DNA from: Acidobacteriota bacterium | GTDB taxonomy: Bacteria; Acidobacteriota; Thermoanaerobaculia; Multivoradales; Multivoraceae | NCBI GenBank assembly: GCA_003388555.1 | Contig: QQVD01000044.1 | Span: 62,001-126,000, forward strand | Length of the DNA stretch: 64,000 nt | Reading direction: 5' to 3' | Shown here: one piece after another, positions 1 through 8,006 of the stretch | Layout: each line of letters opens with the position of its first letter | How positions within the stretch are numbered: the stretch's first letter is position 1 | Program-made: the position numbers and the translations under genes | The notes under the pieces: model-generated | Databases searched by the model: none | Told to the model about the DNA's origin: nothing | The model's input: the letters and a program-made list of their open reading frames with translations, nothing else

Positions 1-1
1 G

Positions 2-658
2 CCGGAGCGGCGGCGCACCCTCTTCTTCTCGGCCACGATGCCGCAGCAGATCGAGAACCTGGTGCGGCGCTTCCTGGTCGATCCGGTGACCGTCGACCTG
101 CGGCCGGACAACAGCGCCGCCGCCGGCCTCGAGCACCGGCTCTACCTGGTCGACGAAGAGAACAAGAAGCCCTGCATCCTGTCCCTGCTCGAGCACGTCG
201 AGGGGAGCACTCTCGTCTTCACCCGCCGCAAGTCGGACGCCGAGTGGCTGTGCAAGGTGCTCGAGGCGGGTGGTCACCCGGTCGAGCGGATCCACTCGGA
301 CCGTTCTCAGACCCATCGGGTGCGGGCGCTGAAGAGCTTCCGCGAAGGCGAGAACCGCATCCTCGTCGCCACCGACGTCGCGGCGCGCGGGATCGACATC
401 CCGACCATCGCGCACGTGGTGAACTTCGACCTGCCGGAGACCGTCGAGGACTACGTGCACCGCGCCGGGCGCACCGCGCGGGGCGCCGCCAGCGGCGTCG
501 TCTCCTCGATCGGGACCTGGATGGACAAGGCGATCGTGCGCAGCATCGAGCGCACCCTCGGCGCACCGCTCGAGCGCTGTGAGGCGCCCGGGGTGGCGGC
601 GTACGAGGAGCGCCAGAAGCGCCTGGCGGCGCGCCGGCGCTCGCCCCTGCGGCGCTGA
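2..658 (+). CDS. DEAD-box RNA helicase, C-terminal part (5' truncated by window edge)
   Basis: This is the C-terminal half of an ATP-dependent RNA helicase. The reading frame is open from base 2, so the gene begins upstream of the window. The first residues carry helicase motif III (SAT, within LFFSATMP). The second RecA-like domain follows, with a VFTRRK strand, motif V (ATDVAARGID) and motif VI (HRAGRTARG, an Ala where HRIGRTGR is commoner). The protein ends soon after the helicase core in a short basic tail (RRRSPLRR), as in compact RhlE-type helicases. Family members unwind short RNA duplexes in ribosome assembly or mRNA turnover. Motifs I and II are outside the window, so the subfamily cannot be fixed. 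Confidence 0.93.
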   Translation, partial: PERRRTLFFSATMPQQIENLVRRFLVDPVTVDLRPDNSAAAGLEHRLYLVDEENKKPCILSLLEHVEGSTLVFTRRKSDAEWLCKVLEAGGHPVERIHSDRSQTHRVRALKSFREGENRILVATDVAARGIDIPTIAHVVNFDLPETVEDYVHRAGRTARGAASGVVSSIGTWMDKAIVRSIERTLGAPLERCEAPGVAAYEERQKRLAARRRSPLRR

Positions 659-746
659 CCGCGCGTCCCGACCACGCTCGGATCGCACTCCGATCGCGCT
701 CCGATAGCGCCGTGTGGACGGCCTCGTCGGCGGCCGCGACTCCAGC

Positions 747-1088
747 TCAGCGGGACAGGAGCCACGAGGCGATCAGCAACGCGAGAACAGCGCTGATCCC
801 CAGCACCACCGCGTTGAGCAGGAAGCCGATCCGCCCGGTGACGGTCGACCGGCGTCCGGCGAGCAGCGCCAGCAGCAGGCCGGTGAGCGCGAACACCGGC
901 ACCAGCAGGACGGAGTTGGGTGGGATCCGGTCGTACCCCTGCAGCTCGCGCGGCAGCAGGCGCACGCTCCACGAGGTGGTCAGCGAGCCGACGAACGCGG
1001 CGAGCGACAGGAAGCCCCAGAACTCGCGCAGGGAGACCGCGTCGTAGACGCTCTCGCGGCCACCGTCCTCTCCAGCTGCGCGGCTCAC
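747..1088 (-). CDS. small integral membrane protein of unknown function
   Basis: A protein of about 113 residues with three hydrophobic stretches: WGFLSLAAFVGSLTTSW, then VLLVPVFALTGLLLALLAG, then a C-terminal GFLLNAVVLGISAVLALLIASWLL. It is probably an inner-membrane protein with three helices. The GTG at 1088 was chosen because an earlier start would run into the upstream fusion gene, which ends at 1115; a second GTG at 1097 is possible. It is the last gene of the minus-strand run that begins at 5516, with a gap of only about 26 bases, so co-transcription with the lipid-acyltransferase operon is likely. I do not recognise the family and assign no function. Confidence 0.6.
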   Translation of the reverse strand: MSRAAGEDGGRESVYDAVSLREFWGFLSLAAFVGSLTTSWSVRLLPRELQGYDRIPPNSVLLVPVFALTGLLLALLAGRRSTVTGRIGFLLNAVVLGISAVLALLIASWLLSR

Positions 1089-1114
1089 CGGACGCACTGT
1101 ACCGGAAGGCCGCC

Positions 1115-3751
1115 TCAGCGCGACTCGGGAGCGGGTCGCGGCTCGCCCACCCGTCGAGTCAGGACCAACTTGGCGAAGGCGATCCACGAGAGCACCGGCT
1201 GACCGCCCCGGCGGCGCTGCTCGCCGATGCGGTAGCACTCCGCCCACTGGGCGCCGAGGATGCGCCAGGCGTCGAGGATCCCGTGGCGGCGGTCGTACAT
1301 GTGGGCGGCCTCGGAGGTGACCCCGTTGATCTCGATCAGGGTGATCTCACGGCCCGACCGGAGACTCTCGACGTCGGGGACCTTGAGGTCGAGTCTGCCG
1401 AAGTCGAAGCCGGGGAGACGGTCGGCGATCTCTCCGATCGCGGCGTGCAGCTCGGGGGTCGCGTGCTCGCAGACGTCGACGAAGATGGTTCCCCTGTTGT
1501 GCGCACCGATGTCGACGAGCACGACCTTCTCGCCAGCGTCGGGGATGCGGCGGTGCGCGTCGGGATGCTCGTTGCGGTACTTGTGCAGCAGTGCGACGGC
1601 GCGCGCGTCGTCCAGGATCAGTCGCTCGAGGGTGCGGCGGCCGTCGCCTTCGACGACCGGACGGCGCTTCTCGTGGATCGAGAGGATCGTGCCCTCCGCG
1701 TCGTCGGGACCGCGCGACCAGAAGACGCCGTACTCGGCGCCGCCGACGTACTCCTGGACCAGAGTGGCGGGCCGCGGCCGCGGAGGGCCCTCGAAGTAGG
1801 CGTGGGCCTCCTCCAGCGAGTGCACCACGCGGACGTCTCGCCCGCGCTCGCCGCGATCCGGCTTGAGCACCAGCGGGAAGTCGAGATCGTGCTCGACGGT
1901 GAACCGCTCCACAGCGCGCATCCCCTGCTCGGGTGAGACGCCGCCGTCGATGCGGCGCCACCTCGGCAGGAACGACTCGCCGCCCCGCAGGCCCTCGAGG
2001 ATGGCGCTCTTCGACTCGCCGACGAAGCCGCCGGCCGGGATCGCCGGGTTCACCGCGGTGAACAGCAGCAGATCGCGGCGCCTGAGCCCTTCGTACAGCA
2101 TCCTCAGGATCACCGGCGGATAGACCAGCCACCACGGCCAGAACTCCCAGTGACGGATGCGCTGCCAGCGTCCGATGGCGCGGCGCCTGCCGGCGTGGGT
2201 GAGCAGCGGCAGGACCAGCTTGCGCACCGACCAGATGAGGAGCGCGAGGAGCAGTGCCGCGATCAGCAGCCTCGCACGCAGCCCCTCGAGCTGAGGCAGC
2301 AGCGAGCGCCCGAGGTGCGCCGAGATCCAGACGACCGGAGGAGTCCACAGCGCCCCGGCGATCGCGAAGTAGAGCAGGAACCGCGGGCCGCGCGTGCGCA
2401 GCACGCCCGCGGCGAGGTTGGTGGGCAGCCTCGCTCCGGGCAGGAAGCGGGACAGCAGCACCATCACCGCGCCGCGGCGACGCAGCCAGCGCGAGCTCTC
2501 CTCGAGCGCCTCGTCCGAGATCCACCAGCGCAGCGGCGGCCGCCGCACGGCGGCGCGACCGAAGGTCCGGCCGATCCAGAAGAGCAGCAGGTCGCCCAGC
2601 AGGATGCCGGCGTAACACGCGGCGATCGCCGCGATCAGCGACAGTCGGCCCTGCGCCACCAGAACGCCCGAGCCGACACAGGTCAGGTCCTCGCTGATCA
2701 GGGTGGAGAGGGCGATCAGCACCAGCATCACCAGCAGGGCCGGGCCGCTCCACGGCGGGATCGCGCCGCGATCGAAGCCGCGCGCCGCCTCCGCGAGCCT
2801 CGACGGCGAGGCGTCCCTTCGCAGCGGCGCCTCGCCCCGCTCGACCCGGTCGAAGAAACCACGCAGGTGGGCGGCGACGGCGTCGGGGTCGGTGAAGAGG
2901 AAGAAGTGGCTGTCGTCGCGCAGCACGAGCTCGCTCTGCGGAACCAGACGGTGGTGCTCGAGCGCCGCCTGGGCCGGAACCAGGAAGTCGTTCTCGCCGT
3001 GCACGATCAGGGTCGGACCCGGCCAGCGCCGCAGGATGCGGCGCAGCGGACGCTGGTCGGTGTCGTAGAAGTTGCGGGCGTACTCGACGCTCAGCATGCC
3101 GCGGTCGAGAGCACCGAAGTGCGGCACCAGCCAGGTCAGGGCGCGCAGTCCCCAGAGCTGCACCGCGTGCACCAGGCGGTTGAGGGTGTAGTCACCGAGC
3201 AACTCGAGCTCCTGCACGCCGATCGCCGACACCAGGGTCAACGAGGAGACCCGCTGCGGCGCCCGGTCGGCGACGTGCAGCGCGACGCCGCCGCCCATGC
3301 TGAAGCCGACCAGGTGGGCACTCTCGATCTCCAGCGCGTCGAGGAACTGGAGCAGGTAGTCGGCGTGCGCCGCGATCGAGTAGTCGGGGACGTGCCGCGT
3401 CGAGTGCCCGAACCCCGGCAGGTCGGGCACCAGGACTGGCCGCTGCGTTGCCAGGAGCGGCGCCAGCTCGTCGAAGTTCGACGCCGCGCCCGGTGAGCCG
3501 TGCAGCAGCACCACGGGGATGGCCGAGCCTCCTGCCGCACCGGCCGCCTCCTCCGGTGCGGAGCGGTAGTAGCTCACCGCGACCGCCTCCCGGCGTCGCG
3601 TCAGGTCGCGGTCGACGGCGCGCAGCTCGATGCTCTGGGCGCCTGCCGGCAGCTGCGGTGGGCTGCCGGCGCGATGCCAGCGCACCGCGGTCGAGGCGGC
3701 CAGGGCGACGACGTAGAGGAGCAGCGCGGCGCGCCGCAGATCGAGTGTCAA
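1115..3751 (-). CDS. three-module fusion: alpha/beta hydrolase + DedA (SNARE-associated) membrane domain + ATP-grasp
   Basis: An 878-residue protein with three recognisable modules. Residues ~75-305 are an alpha/beta hydrolase: oxyanion HG at 83-85, nucleophile elbow GFSMGG with Ser151, acid Asp255 in HGEND, and His282 in DDSHFF. Residues ~335-515 are a DedA-type membrane domain with the family signature FLPGARLPTNLAAG (~437-450) and several hydrophobic helices. Residues ~560-850 are an ATP-grasp domain: Lys630 in LVLKPD, Glu667 in QEYVGG, and late metal ligands in GRLDLKV and LIEINGVTSEA. An N-terminal hydrophobic helix (LLLYVVALAAS) anchors it. The start is TTG, overlapping the stop of the acyltransferase gene (TTGA). 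It probably transports or modifies a lipid or acyl-amino compound, but the substrate is unknown. Confidence 0.82.
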   Translation of the reverse strand: MTLDLRRAALLLYVVALAASTAVRWHRAGSPPQLPAGAQSIELRAVDRDLTRRREAVAVSYYRSAPEEAAGAAGGSAIPVVLLHGSPGAASNFDELAPLLATQRPVLVPDLPGFGHSTRHVPDYSIAAHADYLLQFLDALEIESAHLVGFSMGGGVALHVADRAPQRVSSLTLVSAIGVQELELLGDYTLNRLVHAVQLWGLRALTWLVPHFGALDRGMLSVEYARNFYDTDQRPLRRILRRWPGPTLIVHGENDFLVPAQAALEHHRLVPQSELVLRDDSHFFLFTDPDAVAAHLRGFFDRVERGEAPLRRDASPSRLAEAARGFDRGAIPPWSGPALLVMLVLIALSTLISEDLTCVGSGVLVAQGRLSLIAAIAACYAGILLGDLLLFWIGRTFGRAAVRRPPLRWWISDEALEESSRWLRRRGAVMVLLSRFLPGARLPTNLAAGVLRTRGPRFLLYFAIAGALWTPPVVWISAHLGRSLLPQLEGLRARLLIAALLLALLIWSVRKLVLPLLTHAGRRRAIGRWQRIRHWEFWPWWLVYPPVILRMLYEGLRRRDLLLFTAVNPAIPAGGFVGESKSAILEGLRGGESFLPRWRRIDGGVSPEQGMRAVERFTVEHDLDFPLVLKPDRGERGRDVRVVHSLEEAHAYFEGPPRPRPATLVQEYVGGAEYGVFWSRGPDDAEGTILSIHEKRRPVVEGDGRRTLERLILDDARAVALLHKYRNEHPDAHRRIPDAGEKVVLVDIGAHNRGTIFVDVCEHATPELHAAIGEIADRLPGFDFGRLDLKVPDVESLRSGREITLIEINGVTSEAAHMYDRRHGILDAWRILGAQWAECYRIGEQRRRGGQPVLSWIAFAKLVLTRRVGEPRPAPESR

Positions 3752-4662
3752 CTGGCGCCCGTCGAGACGGCCGGACCGTCGCGGCCACTGGAGCCGCGCT
3801 CCCCCGGCGACGCCGCCTCGCCGGCGTCGACGACGTGGCGCGGACGCGGATCGTGTGGACTGTGCGGCTCGTAGCCGACCGTCGGTTCGAAGACGCCGGC
3901 GACCGCCTGCTCGAGCTGGCGCGCCAGCTGTTTACGGTCGGCGCTGCGCAACGGTTCGCGTCCGAAGCGAAGCGTCGCCTCGAAGCGCCGCAGCCCGAGC
4001 AGGTTGGGGAGGTGAGGAAACAGAGGCATGTCGCCCCACCAGCAGATCGCCAGGAAGGCGGGCGGGTCGTCGCGGGTGGTGCGGTAGTGCACCGCGCCGT
4101 AGTGCACCGGCAGGTTCGCCGCCGCCGCCGGCGCCAGCAGCGGGGCGCGGAACGGCAGCAGCGCGTGGCCGCTGGTGCTGGTCCCCTCGGGGAAGAGGAT
4201 CACCGTGTCGCCGGCATCGAGTGCCCGTTGCATCTCGGCCGCGACCCTGGCGGTGTCGCGCCGCGAGCCGCGGTCGACGAAGAGCACGTCGGCGGAGCGG
4301 CAGATCCAGCCGATCAGCGGCCAGTCGCGGATCTCGGCCTTGGCCACGAAGCGGCCGGGAACCTCTCCCGCGAGCACCAGGATGTCGGCGTAGCTGAGGT
4401 GGTTGCTGACGAAGAGCCCCGGGCCGGCCGGCCCGGGGCCGAGGACGCGCCGGCGCCCGCCGGCGACGTAGAGGGTCCAGCGGCCCCAGTGGCGCATCAC
4501 CCAGCGGCGCCACCCGGGCCGGTGGCGCGGCAGCGGCGTCAGCAGCAGCTTGCCGACCAGCAGGGTCGTCCACCAGAAGAGGGTGACCGCGAGCACCGCG
4601 GGCCCGCGCAACCAGGTGCGGACCCGGGCGCCGGCCGGGGCGCCGGAGGGAACCGAGCCCAT
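3748..4662 (-). CDS. lysophospholipid/lyso-ornithine-lipid acyltransferase (PlsC family)
   Basis: A 1-acylglycerol-phosphate O-acyltransferase-fold membrane enzyme of 304 residues. It carries the HX4D catalytic motif (NHLSYAD), the second block with Arg in FVDRGSRRDT, and the FPEGTSTSG acyl-acceptor block. A hydrophobic N-terminal segment (AVLAVTLFWWTTLLVGKLLL) would anchor it at the inner membrane. The ATG at 4662 overlaps the TGA of the upstream GNAT-type acyltransferase (ATGA). The pairing of an OlsB-like N-acyltransferase with a PlsC-family O-acyltransferase is the organisation of ornithine-lipid synthesis: OlsB makes lyso-lipid and OlsA adds the second acyl chain. The OlsA role is inferred from that pairing. 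General phosphatidic-acid synthesis is an alternative. Confidence 0.85.
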   Translation of the reverse strand: MGSVPSGAPAGARVRTWLRGPAVLAVTLFWWTTLLVGKLLLTPLPRHRPGWRRWVMRHWGRWTLYVAGGRRRVLGPGPAGPGLFVSNHLSYADILVLAGEVPGRFVAKAEIRDWPLIGWICRSADVLFVDRGSRRDTARVAAEMQRALDAGDTVILFPEGTSTSGHALLPFRAPLLAPAAAANLPVHYGAVHYRTTRDDPPAFLAICWWGDMPLFPHLPNLLGLRRFEATLRFGREPLRSADRKQLARQLEQAVAGVFEPTVGYEPHSPHDPRPRHVVDAGEAASPGERGSSGRDGPAVSTGAS

Positions 4663-5516
4663 CAATCGAAGAACAGGGAGCGCGCCCGCGGCGACAGGTC
4701 TTCGAGGTCCAGCACGGTGAGGAAATCGATGCAGCGGAACTCGCGGTCGATCGCCGGCGGACTGCAGATCTTCGAGCCGTAGCGCAGGTAGGTGCCGAAG
4801 AGACGTGGGATCTCGATCTCGGGCCGCTGCGCCAGCGCCGCGGCGTCCGGCGCCACGCCGCCGAGCTCCGGCGCCCGGTCGCAGCGCAGCTCCGGCAGCG
4901 GCGGCAGCTGCAGGTGGCTGTAGAAGCCCCCGTCGCGCAGCTGCTGCTCGGCCTTCAGTCCGTCGACCGGGTCCTGGCTGGTGATCGAAGAGCAACCGAA
5001 GAGGTAGCGCTTGCCGGTGCTCACGGCGTAGGCCGCCAGCCCCTTCCAGAGCAGGAAGAGGACCATCCGGTTGCGGTGGTCGCGCGCGATGCAGGCGCGG
5101 CCGAGCTCGACGCTGCGGCAGCGCATCTCCTCGGGCATCCCGGTGAGGTCGAACTCGCCCTCGGAGTAGAAGCCCGTATGGGCATCGGCCATCTCGACCG
5201 TCTGCATGCGGTAGGTGCCGACGATCTCGTCGTTGCGGGTGTCGTGCACCATGAGGTGGTGCCAATGCAGATCGAAGGCGTCGGCGTCGCGGCCCGTGAC
5301 GTAGGACTCCGCCAGCCCCTCGCCGAGCTCGAGGTTGAACACCTCGAAGCGAAGTCGCAGGGCGTCGTCGAGCTCGCCGAGCGAACGGGCGAAGCGCGCC
5401 TCGTAGTGACCCGCCTGCAGGGTCCCCGTCGGCAACAGGTCGGCGAAGGTCGGGTAGACCGGGTCGCGCTGCGGAGTGCGCGGACTCGTGCCGGAGGGGG
5501 TGGTTTGGCGGTCCAT
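4662..5516 (-). CDS. OlsB-like GNAT N-acyltransferase (ornithine-acyl-ACP type)
   Basis: A 284-residue GNAT-fold protein of the type that transfers 3-hydroxyacyl groups from acyl-ACP to an amino acid (OlsB), also annotated as exosortase-associated acyltransferase. Visible features are the RLRFEVFNLELGEG block near residue 55, HDTRNDEIVGTYRMQT (strands 3-4), CRSVELGRACIARDHRN (the acyl-donor-binding strand/helix) and FGCSSITSQDP. It is the first gene of the lipid operon: its stop overlaps the PlsC start, and the hydrolase-DedA-ATP-grasp gene follows. The ATG at 5516 was chosen over an in-frame ATG at 5552. Neither has a strong Shine-Dalgarno, so the start is uncertain. The acceptor (ornithine or another amino acid) cannot be read from sequence. 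Confidence 0.8.
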   Translation of the reverse strand: MDRQTTPSGTSPRTPQRDPVYPTFADLLPTGTLQAGHYEARFARSLGELDDALRLRFEVFNLELGEGLAESYVTGRDADAFDLHWHHLMVHDTRNDEIVGTYRMQTVEMADAHTGFYSEGEFDLTGMPEEMRCRSVELGRACIARDHRNRMVLFLLWKGLAAYAVSTGKRYLFGCSSITSQDPVDGLKAEQQLRDGGFYSHLQLPPLPELRCDRAPELGGVAPDAAALAQRPEIEIPRLFGTYLRYGSKICSPPAIDREFRCIDFLTVLDLEDLSPRARSLFFD

Positions 5517-5681
5517 GAGGAGCTCGGGATTCGCTGGCCGGGATTCTGGCATACCGCCGTGAGAGGAATGAGAAGGCCGGTGATCGGCTGGGAGTCCTGC
5601 TGCCGCCTGCCACCCATACCGCGCCGTCAGGGGTGGCGACGTCCCGGAGTCAAGGCCCGGGCGGCGGGTCGCCACGGCTCC

Positions 5682-6500
5682 TCAGAGCGCGTCGATGCTC
5701 GCGGCGGCGGTGCGCAGCAGCCAGAGGTCGCCCTCTCTCGTCACCCGCCCGCGCACTCTGACCGGCACCCCGACCCGATCGAGGAGCTCGCTCGAGAGAG
5801 GCTCGCCGGCCTCGCCACGGAGTACGTAGAGCCGTCCTCCATGTTCCTCCCTGGTGAGCAGGGCGGCCGGCACTCCGCCGCTGATGCAGCGCACCGCGCA
5901 GGCCCGGTGGCGTGCGCCGCGCCCCGGCTTCATCACGCCGAGGAGACACTTCGAGTCGACGATCTCGCCGATCAGCTCGACGACCTGCGTACCGGTGCCG
6001 TCCGGCTCCGGCCGGGGCTCAGCGCTGGCGCTGGAGGCCAGCGCGGCCTCTTGCGGTCGGCGAGCCTGCGGCGGGCCGGAGATCTCGACCATCGAGCCGG
6101 CTGGCGAATGCACCAGTGTGCCGCTCAGGACGACCCGCCGGCCGGCGAACGGATCGAGCAGCTGCTCGGCTCCGTGTTTTCCCGGGCGCGAGACGAGACT
6201 GGGCCCCGGCATGGCTGGCAGCCGCTCGCCGTCGACCGGCTGCAGCCCGCCGAGCACCAGGGCCCCCGAGGCCTCGAGCACGGTGGCCTCGAGCGTGCGC
6301 ACGCGCCCGTACTCGAAGACTCCGGGGTCCGACGATGGCTGGGCGGCGGCGAGGGCCAGTGCCAGGATCGCGGCCGCGGTGACGCTGACCGACGCGGCGC
6401 TGCGCAGGAAGCGGCGCTGCGCCGGACTGCGCCGGCTGGAGTAGCCGATGAAGAAGTCGGCTCCGCCCGAGGGCCGCTCGGTCGTCTGCTCGTCGCTCAT
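5682..6500 (-). CDS. membrane-anchored conserved protein with a Cys/His motif domain, function unknown
   Basis: A 272-residue protein. The N-terminal cytoplasmic part (~35 residues) has a possible amphipathic FFIGYSSRR stretch and is followed by one hydrophobic helix (VTAAAILALALAAA). The rest should lie outside. A distinctive block near residues 180-215 contains GEIVDSKC, GVMKPG, then H-x2-CA-x2-C and GGVPAALL. The three Cys and one His look like a metal or redox site. I have a general impression of this motif in proteins near periplasmic molybdoenzyme or Rieske genes, but cannot name the family. It is the last gene of the four-gene run starting at 8006. Its ATG overlaps the stop of the ferric-reductase/Rieske gene (TGATG), so it probably serves the same redox unit. 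Confidence 0.65.
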   Translation of the reverse strand: MSDEQTTERPSGGADFFIGYSSRRSPAQRRFLRSAASVSVTAAAILALALAAAQPSSDPGVFEYGRVRTLEATVLEASGALVLGGLQPVDGERLPAMPGPSLVSRPGKHGAEQLLDPFAGRRVVLSGTLVHSPAGSMVEISGPPQARRPQEAALASSASAEPRPEPDGTGTQVVELIGEIVDSKCLLGVMKPGRGARHRACAVRCISGGVPAALLTREEHGGRLYVLRGEAGEPLSSELLDRVGVPVRVRGRVTREGDLWLLRTAAASIDAL

Positions 6501-7609
6501 CAGCTCTCCACCGCGGCCGGGCCCGCCGCCGGCGCATCGTGGTGGATCGCCGGCTCGCTGTGGGTGCCCGGCGCCAGCGGTCTCGGGTCGACCAGGACGA
6601 GGTCGCCGTCGAGGCGCACCCGGAAGGTCGGGATCTTCTCGGTGAACGGCGGCGGCGAGGCCCCGTCCTCTGGCCGGTACTGATAGCCGTGCCAGGGACA
6701 GGTGATGCAGCCGTCGACGATCCTGCCCTCGCCGAGGGGGCCGTTCTGGTGGCGACAGACGTTCGACACGGCTGCGATGCGCTGGCGCCCGTCCACGTCG
6801 CGGTAGCGGAAGACGGCCACTCGCTCGCCCGCCAGCACCACGAGGGTGGCGCGCTCCTCGGGGATCTCCCCGACCCGGCAGACGGCGACGAAACCGTCGT
6901 CCCGTGACGCCATGCCGCCGCCCCCGGCAGCCTGCGGCGCCTCGCGGTCGGCGGCCACCTCACGGCTCCCGGCCACCAGGTGCAGCGTCGCGAGGACGGC
7001 GAAGCCGATCGGCAGCCCCGCCCGCAGCACCGGCTGGCCGGGATCCTGGAGCGCGCCCAGGGCGACGTGCAGCACCACCAGGCCGTAGGCGACGTAGACG
7101 CCCATGTGCAGTGCTTTCCACACCGGCGCGGTGAGGTTGGCCAGCCAGAAGTCGTGGCTGGTCGCCGCCATCAGGAAGAGCCAGAGCAGCGCCAGCAGAC
7201 CGAGCAGCTCGAACGGGAAGCGGCTCTGGGTGACCAGGCTGCCGTGGCTGGAGAGGGCGCTGACCAGGGGATGCACGTCGCCCTGGGCGTGGAACTGCAC
7301 CAGGGCGAAGCCGCCGTGGGCCAGCGCCAGCAGGAACATCGTCACGCCGAGGTGCCGCCGGTTGTAGAGCAAGGGCAGGAAGCGGCTGTCGAGGCGCGCC
7401 AGCGGGCCGATCGCCAGGATCAGGTGCAGCAGCACCAGCGCACAGGTCCCGAAGCCGCGGATCAGCTGGGTCTCGATCGTGGTCGACGGATCGCGGGTCA
7501 GCCCGAGCGCGACGAAGCAGCCCAGGTACAGCGCCACCGCGAGCGCCAGCACGGCATCGTGGCGCTTCTTGTACGGCGTCCACAGGACGACTCGATATCC
7601 GGCGCTCAC
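6500..7609 (-). CDS. ferric-reductase-like heme membrane domain fused to a C-terminal Rieske [2Fe-2S] domain
   Basis: About 369 residues. The N-terminal two thirds hold roughly six hydrophobic helices with conserved-looking His, including LLHLILAIGPLARL, YNRRHLGVTMFLLALAHGGFA, HDFWLANLTAPVWKALHMGVY and GLVVLHVALGAL. This resembles the ferric-reductase-like/MsrQ heme-b domain, in which paired His bind heme. A Gly-rich linker leads to a Rieske domain with the full ligand set: CRH in NVCRHQNGPLGEG and CPWH in CPWHGYQY. It probably passes electrons between the quinone pool or heme and the Rieske cluster. The GTG at 7609 was chosen because it overlaps the stop of the preceding 33-residue gene (GTGA). 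The downstream gene overlaps its stop. Confidence 0.83.
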   Translation of the reverse strand: MSAGYRVVLWTPYKKRHDAVLALAVALYLGCFVALGLTRDPSTTIETQLIRGFGTCALVLLHLILAIGPLARLDSRFLPLLYNRRHLGVTMFLLALAHGGFALVQFHAQGDVHPLVSALSSHGSLVTQSRFPFELLGLLALLWLFLMAATSHDFWLANLTAPVWKALHMGVYVAYGLVVLHVALGALQDPGQPVLRAGLPIGFAVLATLHLVAGSREVAADREAPQAAGGGGMASRDDGFVAVCRVGEIPEERATLVVLAGERVAVFRYRDVDGRQRIAAVSNVCRHQNGPLGEGRIVDGCITCPWHGYQYRPEDGASPPPFTEKIPTFRVRLDGDLVLVDPRPLAPGTHSEPAIHHDAPAAGPAAVES

Positions 7610-7707
7610 GGCGGGCTCCCGAGCAGCGCCCAGAACAGCAGCGCTGCGACCGCCGCGGTGCAGAGGACCCACGTCGCGAGGTGGCGGCGGCGCAGCGAGC
7701 GGATCAT
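7606..7707 (-). CDS. 33-residue single-pass membrane microprotein
   Basis: A tiny frame encoding a basic N-terminus (MIRSLRRRHLA) followed by one hydrophobic helix (TWVLCTAAVAALLFWALLG) and a PP end. Its ATG overlaps the stop of the upstream gene (ATGA) and its TGA overlaps the GTG of the ferric-reductase/Rieske gene. This double overlap and the typical positive-inside topology argue that it is a real gene rather than chance. By analogy with single-helix accessory subunits of cytochrome complexes it may stabilise the membrane heme protein; that is inference. Confidence 0.55.
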   Translation of the reverse strand: MIRSLRRRHLATWVLCTAAVAALLFWALLGSPP

Positions 7708-8006
7708 CGGCGGCCCAGCCCGGCTGGGGCGTCGCGGCGCGGCGGCGGGCTGCCGGCGACGTCGCGGTGCGCGTTGCGCTCCTCGGGCGGCCCCGAGCGC
7801 CGCAGCCAGCGCCGCAGGAAGAGCGGCCAGAGCGCCGCCAGCCCGGGGATCCACAGCAGTCGGACCGCGAGTCCGGCGCCTCGCGCCGCCGGATCGATGC
7901 GCTCGATGCCGCCGAGAGTCCAGCGCAGCGCCCAGATCGCGCCCACCAGCAGGTAGAGCTGGAGGATCCAGACCACGGTCGGTGCGAGGGGCTCCAGGAG
8001 GCTCAT
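7704..8006 (-). CDS. small membrane protein, first gene of the ferric-reductase/Rieske operon
   Basis: A 100-residue protein with two hydrophobic segments (VVWILQLYLLVGAIWALRW near residues 11-29 and AVRLLWIPGLAALWPLFLRRWL near 47-68) and a hydrophilic, Pro/Arg-rich C-terminus. No family is recognised. The ATG at 8006 was chosen because no plausible coding pattern exists before it; upstream lies a divergent control region with a 9-bp tandem repeat. It heads a run of four tightly overlapping genes (8006 down to 5682), so it is probably a small subunit or assembly factor of the same membrane redox unit. Confidence 0.6.
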   Translation of the reverse strand: MSLLEPLAPTVVWILQLYLLVGAIWALRWTLGGIERIDPAARGAGLAVRLLWIPGLAALWPLFLRRWLRRSGPPEERNAHRDVAGSPPPRRDAPAGLGRR

